From Sipunculus nudus (taxonomy: Eukaryota; Annelida; Sipuncula; Golfingiida; Sipunculidae), in contig CM049316.1 in assembly GCA_026874595.1 (NCBI GenBank), forward strand, positions 67,046,676 through 67,110,675: a stretch of DNA of 64,000 nt, in the 5' to 3' direction. The position numbers and the translations under genes were made by a program. The notes under the pieces are model-generated. The model worked only from the letters and a program-made list of their open reading frames with translations. It searched no databases and was not told the DNA's origin. This document shows, one piece after another, positions 34,910 to 45,905 of this stretch; position 1 is the stretch's first letter; every line of letters begins with the position of its first letter.

Positions 34910-36626
34910 TATACCTGATTTATATGGTTGCCCGTAGGTCTCATCCACGTACGTTGTTTTTGCATAGCTTATAATCTAACAAATTACAAAATGTAGGGTG
35001 TTCAATTTTTACCAAAAAGAATACTCCATATACTGGTATATATGCACCTACACTATAACTACTGCTGAGCAAATTGAGTCTTTAATCATTGAGCAATGGA
35101 ATATACTTTACAAAATGTGGTATGATCGTAAGAAAAATGAGGTAAGTGCTGAGACGCGCCACGCTAATGAGACTTACGGGCCACCATATAGTTCATATAT
35201 TTATATTCTATGCGGAAGCTTTTAGCAAGTGATTGACACAATAGGTTGAGGAGGAAAAAGCGTAATCCTTTCCTTTGACATAAGTATAGTCACCTAACAA
35301 ACTGATGACGTATAAACTTTATTCTTCCGGTCACAAACCTAGTGAGCAAATAGCAAATCAGTATTTTTATCACTTAAACAACATAAAATGAAAGAATGTT
35401 TGAGGATCTTGCTGCTGTTCATGTCATAATTCATGATTTAAATTTAAGCTATATCGATGAGAGTCCTAATGAATGGGTTACTTTTTTAACCGAATTTAAT
35501 TCTTCTAAGGACAGTCGATGTCGGACTTTTGAAGCCACACGACAAGAATGATGGTTTTATTAAAACTGTTTTATGATGCAACAGTTCGGAATAGTTAAAA
35601 AGTTATAAAATGTTATAAAATCTCTGACCTGTCACCTAAACGTCCATTTTTAATGAACCGAAGACACGTACAAGCTATAGGGTTCGTATCAATTCTAGTA
35701 TAAGTAGATGTGCACGCATTTTCTAACATTGCTTTCCTTTTTTCATTTGCTTGTCGAACTGTCATTTTGCCGAGGTAAGACAAAGAGTGAAGTTATTCTG
35801 ATGGGAAAAATAAACAATATTACATCTACGGTTAACTAACTTGTATTTATATGGAGCAGGTATTAATAACAAGGTTGGTTTTACTCTGAATGTTTGTCTC
35901 TCCGTCCGTCATGATGGTTTGACAGCGGAAACTGCCTCAAACTCCAACTCTCGCGCAAGGGTAACCACCACAAATTTTGTGTAACAACATTTTTTTCATT
36001 TTTCAGCAAATAAAACACGTCCATGCCTCTGATGTCAAATATTACCACACAGCAAATATTTTGATCCAACCCTTTGAATGGGTGTTCTATTATTACTTGG
36101 AACATGACTCGCAGGCCCCTATCAGTTTATTTGAAAAAAAGTGCCTGAATGTCATTTTCTCATGGATAAGTTCACACCAGTAACATTCTGCTTTGTAGCT
36201 CAGCGTCCTTAATCATTATCTCAACCGAATTACAATTTCCTAGTGGTTAAAAGTAAACCGGCTACCTGGTTCATGACTTATATGAAAAGCTGGTTTTTAA
36301 AAAAATGAATTACATAATTTAATGATAAAATTTTATTCTCAATTATGATGCAATCGTTCTACCAAACCTGTATACCAAAACCATTTTGGTTGAAAAAACA
36401 GGACCAACTTGGTTCACAGAGCCAAGGCACGCACAAAATTTTCCAGGTGTGAGTACACATGCAGTATACGTATCAGTTGTGGCAAACACTTTGAAAAAGT
36501 TGTTTGCTGATGACGGGAGCTTTTATATCTTTAATGGCTCTATTATCCCAGAACTTCAGATTTTGTAATCATGTCATTTAATAAGTTTTACATACATTTT
36601 ATATACACATACAACGAGTCTTTACA
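34910..36626. other. No gene recognised
   Basis: AT-rich intergenic DNA with short chance frames. Nothing supported. Confidence 0.4.
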
Positions 36627-36830
36627 CGACCGTGTTTCACTCATTAATGAGTGCGTCTTTCTGAGGTTCCTCAGTGGTATGACCAAGCAATTGGACAACG
36701 ACAAACCAAGGGCCCGTAGGTGCAGTAGTCACCAGGCCTGGTTACCACCAGGATGTAAAATGAAAGGAAGCGTGTGCTCCTTCCCTGTCATGTGTTCTGA
36801 AACCGGACTTGAATTCTGCAGATGAACATA
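36627..36830 (+). mobile_element. SINE, copy 3, without tRNA-like head
   Basis: In + orientation: 'cacgaccgtgtttcactcattaatgagtgc', 'gtgcagtagtcaccaggcctgg', 'gaaaccggacttgaattctgcag'. This is the reverse complement of the body shared by copies 1 and 2, with the same terminus. Confidence 0.6.
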
Positions 36831-37559
36831 CCTATAGTTAAGCTACCATCTAAAATGAAGGCGAAAACCTCAGACAATAAATGACCCTTGGGTCACAGCG
36901 CACAGCTGAATTTTGTAGAATTTTAGCGAATGCAAAATATAATAAAATCAAGTACTAAACATATATGACTGCCAAACTAATACTTTGATATGACTACCAT
37001 TGAAAATCAGTAGTTTTCAAAATTATTTTTAAATGATTTCATCAAGACAACAATAAGACATCATGACATCAACCTAAATAAAATTTCAAGAGAAAACAAA
37101 TTCAACATCTCAATAATGGCTAAAAGTACCTTCTCTCATGGCTTTAATATGTCATTTATAAGATTGAACATATTCCTATATTCGGTCGTAATTTTAAAAA
37201 TATAGCACTTTCATTTAGTTTTACACTTAAAATAAACGGAATTGTCACTGACTAGGTGTCTTAATGCCATTATCAAACCTCAAAATGTGTCACTGGATAC
37301 TTGTGTGAAAATATTAATTTTTATCATATACTTTTGTTAATGTAATAATTATTACATATCTGTGTGTGTGTGGAGGGGGGGGGTTGTGGCTGACTATTCA
37401 TGTGACATGTTCTTCTAAAACGTGGAGAAAAGCTGCAGTTTTTGACCAAGTGCTTTCAAATTTCATACTTTTCCTGCTATAGCAGCCCATTAAAGTTATA
37501 ACTGAGCCATCCTGACTACACATTGCATCCCTGAGCACTGGGATGGCTTGCTGTAAACC
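36831..37559 (-). repeat. Reversed AGCTCAGCTGA-family tail and flank
   Basis: A reversed tail (GACCCTTGGGTCACAGCGCACAGCTGAA, about 36881-36908) is followed by 'aattttagcgaatgcaaaatata', which also follows the reversed tail at 28297. The rest to 37559 is AT-rich with no gene. Confidence 0.5.
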
Positions 37560-38633
37560 ACACTAGACTTCGTCTTCCAAAACTTTATGCAAGCTACATT
37601 TTTTTGTAAAAATTGCTTTTAAGCTTAAAACCTTATCTGTCTATCACATGAAAATTAAATAAAGTGCTTACATGAAAAAAATGCTCCATGGTCAAAGTTG
37701 GTCAAAATCAAAATTATTGATTTTACATTATTGCTTATAATTTTTTTTTCAAATATTGCATTTTACTGATCTATTCCTGGTAAAAAAATTAAATATTATT
37801 TGAATATAATTATATGCTTAAAAAAGGCTCTCTAGCTTCAGCAGTTTTCATTTTAAAAGAGCAGTATCTTTCCAAGGTATATATTATGTTGGGGTCCATA
37901 AAAAGTATCATAAACATATTACGCAATATCTACCTAATTCTGGCATGCATATAGGAAAATATTTGGAAAAAAGTTAGGCCAAATATGAACAAACAATATC
38001 GGAGGCTTTCATGGTGGGGAGTCTTGAAGTGTACCAAGGCTTGTTGTAAAAAAAATTTTACATGCATGGTTTTTCAAAACTTTAATTAAAGCTACATTTT
38101 TTTAACAATTGCATTTAAATTCAGATTATTCAGAAATTTAAGGTATTAATTTTATATTAATTATAATGACCTAAATAATTTACAAAATTCTGATCTTATC
38201 TCTGATATACAATTAAAACTTAATTAAATATAGTGATATGCTTGAAATGGGCTTTCCAGCTTCAACAATTATAATGCAAAGTGAGTAAATATCTTTCATG
38301 ATTTTCGACAACATGGATTAAGTTTAGGCCTTTAACTACATCGTAATGTCTGGCGTGGATATAGGAAATACATGCAGGAATGGTTATGCCAAATACAGCA
38401 CCATTTGTTTTCATAGTAGACCGTCTTGTAGTGTAACAATGGGGTTTTAATTGAATATGTGTTAAATCTCGAAGGCAATAAAGTCGCAGTGACCCAGATT
38501 TTTGGTTCGGTAGGAGATTTGGCTTTGGAGTCGTAGGTCCCATGGTTTCAAAACATGCCAGTTTAACGTATGGACAGACGGACGGACAGCCGATGGACAA
38601 AGGACCATCGCTATAGCTCAGCTGACTTAAAGT
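37560..38633 (-). mobile_element. AGCTCAGCTGA-family member, reverse orientation, doubled body
   Basis: The head end is at about 38560-38633 ('gacagacggacggacagccgatggacaaaggaccatcgctatagctcagctga'). The body blocks 'ccatggtcaaagttggtcaaaat' and 'ttaattaaatatagtgatatgcttgaaatgggctt' occur twice (about 37680-37860 and 38130-38290). It matches 54950-55660 in the same sense and 5233-5960 in reverse. No coding sequence. Confidence 0.65.
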
Positions 38634-39547
38634 CTAAGCATGATTAGTGACAGAGATTACTATCATTTACATCCGTGTATCGATGGAAGGCTTCAGGATT
38701 ATGAAATAAGAAGGTGTGTCAGGGCGCGTCAAAACGGTCTTTCAGATGTAGGAAAAGGAATAACTAGAGCAGGAACATGAAATAAGCAATTACTAATCGA
38801 TCAACGGTTGATATTTTCTATTTAAAAGTATATGTGCGCGTTTGTGTTTGCCATGATGTGCCATGAATATAATCGTAATTTTATATTTGACCTCCCATGA
38901 TAGGATTAATATGGATGACTAAGACGTGGTCTTTGATGATAGTTACCGGTTCGTTTAAATACTCCTACCCTATTTATTCACAGCATAGTACGTAGATATT
39001 TAATGAGATAGATAAGGTTAATCAATTGCACTGTGTGCTCGAAATATGTCTCCACCTGAGCAGAGGGACAAAGTACCCAAAGTGATAAGGTAGGTTTCCC
39101 GGAAAGTCTCAAATTTGTGGAATGTGGACTTTATGTGATCAACAGTCAGCTGACTCTGTTAAAAAAAGAAAGACAAACAGGATTATTCCGTCAACGGAAG
39201 GACATTCTCTCTGACATGTACAGAAGGAAAGGTGCGAAACCATTCTTCGTCTACTTTTTCCTATTTGAAAATCCTCCCAACTCGTGGCAGGATGTTTGTA
39301 GTCAATAGGATGATTGATATAGAGTCGGGTTTACTACTAATCAATATGATCTGATTTTACATTTTCTATGTAAAACAGTCTAATTTAACTTCAATGAAAA
39401 TTACTTTAAATATAAAAATGACATTTTAGATTGTGGCAGTATACTTTTCTTTGGACCCATAAGTCGGTGAGTGTTGAATCATGTATTAATTATTCTTAAT
39501 TAATTATTCTTATTAATTATTCTCTCCCCCGCTCCTGGTTCTAACGG
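38634..39547. other. No gene recognised
   Basis: AT-rich spacer; TTAATTATTC short repeats at about 39485-39525. Confidence 0.4.
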
Positions 39548-41670
39548 CCTTTACCATGTACAAATAATATTCCATTATAATTTATAATATACTGGCCTTG
39601 TAGTTTTACTTTTAACAAACTTACGTCACATTGAATTTTGTAATTTTTATTGTCAAGCCTTAGCCTCTTAGATACACACAATCAACAAAGATAATCATTT
39701 ACCTAGTCTGAACCAACATATATACCTGTGAAATTACTAATTACAATTACAAATAAAAACCTTGCACGTTACTAAGATACCACGCTCGCTGAAAACGTCC
39801 GGTGCGACCGTGGCGTCTGACCTCTAAAAATTTCCAGTCACATGACTACAGTTATTTATTATTGATTGGTAGTATGATATGAATAGCTTGTCCGGCATGC
39901 ATTCCGTGAATGACAGCTCTGTCTCGACAATCCGGAAGAAATGTTGAAGCACGTGTTTTCTTTTGTGTTAATTTATTACTCAATGCGTAATATAAAGATA
40001 ACTTGCAGTGCAAACGTTATTGTTTGGATATTATTTTGATAATATGGACGGCCAGTAGGTAAAAATATGAACTGTTCAAAGCACAGTTTTACGATCCAGT
40101 CTCAACGCCTACCGATTCGTGTATTCGCGGCTATGTTTTCGTTTGCTGGTTTACATCCGCTTTGCAGTTACCATAGACACGAACTTAAGCTTGATTTGTT
40201 CATTAAAATGATTGCTTAGGTAGGCATCACTGAGGTCAAATCACAGAACGTTTTCTACGTTCTTGAAGTAACTCCTAATCACGAACCTGATTCTCGAAAG
40301 GCACAGTAAGCTTTTTTTATTGGTTAAAAACTGCGACTGAGGTCCTTCGGACAACTCTGTTCGGTCTCAAAACGATCCGGAATTTCCTTACAGAGATACC
40401 TGCAGTTGCGTTACAACAATAGATAAAGAAAAAAAGCGCGTATGGACTGCCTTACATGTCGACGATCTGGTCGTTGAATGAGTAGAACAGAATATTTCGC
40501 GAACACTGATGTTTATATCATAATTTCAGACTAAACTGGAAGAGCAAGCACAGGCACAGTTAAAACACGTGGTGCTCCTTAAGTAAAATGCGGTTGCAGG
40601 GAGTCGGATATAGCTTCGGGAAGGCCAAGCTCTTCAGTGCCTTTTTCGATAAGGTGGTCTCCCGCTCGTTCAGTTCACGCGATTGGTGGAACACGCTACT
40701 CTATTGACCACCCGGTTCTAGCTATATCCATTCCAAAGATGCATTGGGCATTTTCTCATTTGCCATGTCGCTTCAATGTGCAATGAGAAAACATTCCTCA
40801 TCAGTGTGATCTTGACCATGCTAACGGGTAACGCTTTAAACCAATAACAGTCCCTCCTGTTGCCGCTTTTGCTTGATCTACCAACTTGTACAGCGTTACC
40901 AAGTGACAGCGCGTCACCTAGAAGATTGCATTATTCATCAAGTATTGCCTAATTGCTGAACTAGCAGACAAACCTCCCATGCTAATCTTGTGACTCCTTT
41001 ATAACAGGAGACTGCTGATAGCAGCTTCCTATTGCATATTTGCGACTCTTCAAAGCCGAGCTTGTTGAGTCATGTATCGATGGGCACTGTGCTTAGAGTG
41101 AACGTGAGCGTGATAGTGGGAGTCGTGTTTCATCCGGATACGCCACCTTGGCACTTCGCACGAAGTCAGTTAGTCCTTCCAGAGCTCTTGCGCAACTTTA
41201 GATGAAGCTGGAAAAGATGATTGCGATGGCAAGAGCCGCTTTCCTGATCCTAATATGTTTGGTCCAATCCTCTGCATTGCTGTTCCATCTTTGGACGTTT
41301 TACTGCATCTTTTTATGGTGCTGCTTTCCCATCTTCTTACCATCCTTTTGGATATTGGTTTCTCATCTCCTGACGTTAATGTTAATTCGCTGTTGAAGTT
41401 TCGAACCGATTCTTACATAATCGAAGGGAGTTGCAGATGAGAAGTGAAGTTGTAACTTTATGTCGGGACGGGCTATCTACCTTACAGAAGGAGTGTATTC
41501 TAACAGGCTTACCAGTAGCCAATCCGTGGTATCCTGAGAGTGAAGTCAACATTTCTGCGGTTATTGCACCACATAGGAATCAAATGAAACATTTAATTTA
41601 GGATACAACAGTAATAAATGGGGCACAAAACACAACAGTCTAGGAGCAGGACCGCACTCAACTCTGCACT
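39548..41670 (+). repeat. 2.1-kb duplicated segment, copy 1
   Basis: Runs of 20-30 identical bases match 51488-53490 in the same order and orientation throughout. Examples are 'ccatgtacaaat.atattccattataatt', 'tttgataatatggacgg', 'gcgattggtggaacacgctactctatt', 'ttggcacttcgcacgaagtcagttagtcct' and 'ggagcaggaccgcactcaa'. Identity by eye is about 80%. Copy 1 has about 250 bp (39606-39865) absent from copy 2. Frames at 41202-41440 lie in a conserved part but are not kept open in copy 2, so coding is not supported. The repeat family is unknown. Confidence 0.8.
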
Positions 41671-42041
41671 TGTCGACTCGTTTTTCGCCCCTCTGTTTGG
41701 TTAAACGTATACACTATAAAATCATTATTTCTCAGCACGTATAGAAGGGGACAATGATAACACACTTGTTGGATTTCAACCATACGGGACCCGCGAGGGG
41801 GGTGGGCGCATGTACGGTAAGGCATCCTAATGGGGCTGTCCCACTTAGGCGACTCTACAGGCGACTACAGGCAACCATGCTGTCGCCTCATGGTCGCCGC
41901 TGGGTCGCCTGTATGGTCGCCTGTAGTCGGCCGAAGTCGCCCAAAAGACGCGAGGCCTCTTATTCAAAGTTCTCAGGCGACGCCAGTGAGCGTTATACCC
42001 ACTTTGGGTACATGTGGTTAAGCCCCGGGTGATTGGCTGGT
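41671..42041. other. Spacer with one end of a GC-rich MITE
   Basis: From about 41838, GGGGCTGTCCCACTTAGGCG is followed by repeated GGCGACTACAGGCGAC-like words (to about 41965). This resembles one terminus of an inverted-repeat element; the matching AGTGGGACAGCCCC end is not in the neighbourhood, so it is probably truncated. Confidence 0.45.
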
Positions 42042-42272
42042 GATTGTTTCAGGCTAGCCGTATGCATGTGTTACATCATCACTGTCAACTTACTGGTGCA
42101 CCCAGATGAAATGTGATACATGCGCCTGGCCAGCTGAAACAATCCAGTGTGTTACCTTGGTAACAACGGCTGCCTGTGGGCAGTGGTCCTGTGTATCCAG
42201 TGGTGAGTTAAAGGACACTCACCCCATGCACCTGTGATGATGTAACACATGCATTTACTGCTTGAAACAATC
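42042..42272. mobile_element. 231-bp foldback MITE
   Basis: The left arm 42042-42082 (GATTGTTTCA...ATGCATGTGTTACATCATCAC) and right arm 42234-42272 (GTGATGATGTAACACATGCAT...TTGAAACAATC) are inverted, with about 34 of 40 positions matching. A further partial copy of the arm ('gctgaaacaatcc', about 42131) sits inside. Non-coding. Confidence 0.7.
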
Positions 42273-42844
42273 GCACAGGGCACTAGGATAGGCAACATCA
42301 GTTGTAGTAGCCTACTCCCGTCCGCTAGATAAATGAAGGCAGGGACCTGTGGCTCTGTGTTTACACACGCGGCGGCGGCGGCGACGGCGGCTGCGGAACC
42401 CGGTCAAAATAATAGTATCCGCAAGACTTTGTCGCCGATGACGAAAAACTGGCTAAAACTGGGTATCCCGGTTAGTACGGTCCAAATGACCGACACTGCA
42501 AGAACAATGAAGATGGGTCTCGAAACAGTGTCGTTCACAAGATCGGGTTCGGCTTTCGAATGGCATGGCTGGGTCTCCGCTGCTGGGATCGGTAGAGGGA
42601 ATGATGGTTGCTTCTGGCTTTGGGGCTGTGGATACTGTAGCTTTCCTGGAAGATCACCGACTCGGGTTGAACGGTGGCGGCCTTTGCGGCTCCCTGCTTG
42701 GCTTGGTGTAGCATTGCGACTGTGGCTCAGAGAACATGCTTAAGGAGCGCACAGGGCTGAGGTCTTGGCCGCAGCAACCTGTAGCTGCTCAAAGAGCGTA
42801 TACTTTCTTTGGCTTGGCTTTGGCTTGGCAAGACTTTGTCTTGA
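42273..42844. other. GC-rich stretch, gene uncertain
   Basis: An open frame of 136 codons (42333-42743, +) starts with an alanine run from a GGC microsatellite and has no recognisable domain. Composition is repeat-driven, so I do not call it a gene. Confidence 0.35.
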
Positions 42845-43132
42845 CTTGTTTAAAAAGGCATGGTCATTTTAACATGTTCAGGTCCTATCCGCTCAGATCC
42901 GCACACACATCTCCAGGAATTTTATTTAAGAAAAGATGTCCTCCTGTCATTTCCGGTTATTGCAATATATGATTTAGATCGAGGCTAGACAATTTATTTT
43001 TGTTGTTTGATTACAATTATTCTTAGTATGAAGACAGCTCGATGGTAGTCATCGTCTCATCATATCACCGCCAGCGGAAGGCGTGACGTCTTGTTCAAAC
43101 GACAAAATGATTGTTTTAGATTCACTTTTTTG

Positions 43133-43850
43133 CAGACCTGGGAGTCAGCCGTTGACCTGTAAATCTGCTGGCTAGAAGAAAAATGACTGGCTAGCCGGCT
43201 GAGCCGGCTCAGGTCTAAGAACAATGGTGATGGCTGAGTGGACAACGTTGTGGCTGGCTAGCCGGCTGAGCCGTAAGGATGAGGCAAATATTTAATGAAC
43301 AAAATGTTGTCTCAGTCTAATGCAATTATATTTATATGTGCAATAATGTGAAACAAACTTAACGAATATTTTGACAAGGTAATTACCCTTTGGATAAATT
43401 AATTTTATTCAATATCACGCCAGGTGTGAACAAGGACAGTGAGTGGTTACGTGAAGGATGGGGGTTCCCGCATTGTTTTTTTTTTCAGATCTGACAATAT
43501 AGCGTGTTTTGGTGGAGCTGAGCGCTTATTTGATCAGATGAAAATTGTTATGATTTTCCTCATTTCTTTTGACAGACGTTGGGTACACATGAATTATTTG
43601 ATCTCAACTGATATAATGTTACATTGCTAAAAGTATCTTGGAAAATCGAAGGTTTCAATTCAGCTATTGGGCTAATAGATATCACTGTATGCATCAGCTG
43701 AGTAACTGTTTTCGTGCGCTCACTTTTATGTCAAATCAACCGGAAAATCGATTTTCTGTGCCGAACTTAAAGTGTCATGGCTTGACGTACTGTTTGTTTC
43801 TTTTTTAAACTGTAAAACATGGGGTTATGTGAAACGGCAGGAAATGTTGT

Positions 43851-43932
<82 letters not shown>

Positions 43933-44916
43933 TGTACGCAATTATATACGTAATTTGTCACGTGTCTTAATAGAAATAGAAATTCTGTTAGAAATTTTCG
44001 CAGGTGTCAGCCTCAATCATCCCCATGACCTCTGTGACCCTTGATATGTTCATGCGGCAAACTTGTTTGTCAGTGGTTGAAACAGCCGGTGCCTGCAGCT
44101 GGTTGACACTGATTTGGTCACGCGTTTTAACTTCAAATTGCAAACCAATCAGATAAGCTTAAAAGTTTAGTTTCCGCTCAAGGATTTTATGACATATATC
44201 CATAAGTATTTACGCGAATGACATTTGTAGCACGATTATAATTTGACGTAGTTATGAGCGGACGCTGCATGGCTTATATTGGCTGAACAATGATAACAAA
44301 AATGCATGCATATTTTTTCCATACATATAACAGCTTTTCCCTAGGGTTTTCGTTCATTTAATTCTGAATGTTAACCGAGCAGTATATCATTTTTTTTTAA
44401 TATTGCACATCGACCTCAATACTTTAAATGACCATGCAAGCGTAAGTATCTGACTGAATAAACTTGGGAATGATCTGGATTCTGGCACTTTTTCTCTTCA
44501 GTTCTGAGCAACCGGGGTCAGAGAAACGCCCTTGATCAAACGGGGAATATGCCAGTTATCCGGTGTGAAAGAAGGGGCTTGCGGGAACCTTGTTAACTGT
44601 CTAACATAATGACTTACAACTTCCATAAAATTAATCATGCATTAACCATTGGGAAGCCATGCAACTCGATGAAATCTGGTGGAGACGGGTTCGTGTTAAC
44701 ATGTTACTCTAGTAGCCTAACTATTTACAAGCTGAAGTATGCAAGCGAAATCCTTTTTTTTCATCAGCTTATCAGTCTTTTACTGGCGGCTGGGCCTGTG
44801 TTAAATAATTGTCAGCGGCTGGCGCAATTCGGCGGCTCAAGAAAACTATCGGCGGCGGCTTGCTTATAAAATAAACGGCGGCGGCTGGCGCAATTCGGCG
44901 GCGGCTCCTAGGTCTG
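43133..44916. mobile_element. Non-autonomous hAT-like element with 8-bp target duplication
   Basis: Ends: CAGACCTGGGAGTCAGCCG (43133) and, in reverse complement, CAGACCTAGGAGCCGCCG (from 44916). Flanking 8-mers are CTTTTTTG (43125-43132) and CTTTTTAG (44917-44924), an 8-bp duplication with one mismatch, the hAT signature. The paralogous segment at about 61780-61800 ('cacttctgccattgttaaatttgtgac') is uninterrupted here, an empty site. GGCTAGCCGGCTGAGCC words repeat near the left end (43185-43275) and GGCGGCTGGCGCAATTCGGC words near the right end (44785-44905). It holds an 80-base TA microsatellite (43852-43932). No transposase frame. Confidence 0.75.
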
Positions 44917-45029
44917 CTTTTTAGCCTTTGTTAAAATCTGTGACAATCGAAGCCAACGCCTCTCAGAAAGACGGTAACAATGGTAGTCACAAAGTATAAT
45001 TCGTTCTTGACAAGGTGGTTCAGGCCTGT

Positions 45030-45440
45030 AAAAGGCAAATGACCAAAAAAAAAAAGGAGTAAGTGCTTCAAGAACAAAAAAAGAGTAGACTTCTTTTAAA
45101 CAAAGAGAGAATAAAGAGTAAAATTATCAGCAATTTCCCATTTTGTATCACAAACTGAATAAAATTTGTTTCACATACCACAGCTGTGTATATATTGACG
45201 CATATCGTTTCCAAATTCAGAAACATACATGGCGCACATCCTCGGAATAACATAAGGGGATTTTCAACATGTTGTGACAAATGATGGACATTTGCACACA
45301 GAAAAATTGTGAAATGTCCCATTCTTGTTCTAACTGCACTGATAAAGCAGGAGAGAAATAATATATATCAGAATTCCTTCACTGAAAAAGAAGAAGAAAG
45401 AAAGAGTGCTACTGGAAAAAGATTGATTTGTCAGGCCTGT
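45030..45440. mobile_element. Insertion flanked by a 10-bp direct repeat
   Basis: TCAGGCCTGT occurs at 45020-45029 and again at 45431-45440. The 401 bp between are missing from the matching place of the paralogous segment (about 61862-61880). The insert is A-rich and non-coding, and part resembles 30640-30730 ('attgacgcatatc', 'gaaataatatatatc'). The class is unknown; a 10-bp duplication with A-rich sequence could fit retroposition, but no clear poly(A) end is seen. Confidence 0.55.
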
Positions 45441-45905
45441 GGCTCTAATCACGGTACGAACGGCATATTGGCAAATTTTCCAATAAAGAAGTTGCATGTT
45501 ATCAGTTTACATAGGAAATGGTGATACATTCTAAGCACCAATAATTTAGTGCTTTTTGTGACAATAGGCTTAGATTATTATATCTTTAATTAAACTTCTT
45601 CATATTTTTTTCTTTTATTCTGACATAAGTCCATAACTAAAATTCAAGACCTTATTTAGTGCCAAAATATGTAAAGAATGTTGTTAATCTCATGTTTTTT
45701 TATAAATAAAATGCACAAAAGTTGAGTTTGCATTCCTTTCGTACTGCACTTACACAAATATGCAAAAATATCAGTGCCAGTTCTGGAAGTAATTAATAGA
45801 ATGCAGGAAAATGTAACTGTATATGAGGATTTAAAAACAGAACTTCTACACTGTCCCCAAAACCAGGATTTCTCAGATAAATATATTTTCATTTTTTTCA
45901 GCCAT

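Larger units (their letters stand above)
42845..45905 (+). repeat. Second duplicated segment, copy 1, with two inserts
   Basis: Matches 61535-62325 in order: 'ggtcattttaacatgttc.ggtc', 'attgcaatatatgat.tagatcga', 'caacggcatat..gcaa', 'ccaataaagaagtt', 'acaataggctta', 'aagaatg.tg.taat'. The first copy is expanded by two inserts absent from the second (43133-44916 and 45030-45440). A frame near 45774-45900 (VINRMQENVTVYEDL) partly matches in the other copy but soon diverges. Confidence 0.75.

Noticed and set aside
41202-41440. Hydrophobic frames in duplicated segment copy 1 (membrane-like peptide)
   Set aside because: The matching region of copy 2 does not keep the same frame open, so protein conservation is not supported.
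42333-42743. 136-codon open frame with an alanine run
   Set aside because: The start is produced by a GGC repeat, the rest has biased tryptophan/arginine content and no domain, and it is absent from the duplicated segment.
2352-43932. Long frames of alternating I and Y (for example near 2340, 21800, 30600, 43850)
   Set aside because: These are translations of TA microsatellites, not genes.
45774-45900. Frame VINRMQENVTVYEDL partly shared with about 62210-62260
   Set aside because: The in-frame match covers only about 15 codons and then diverges; splice context is weak.
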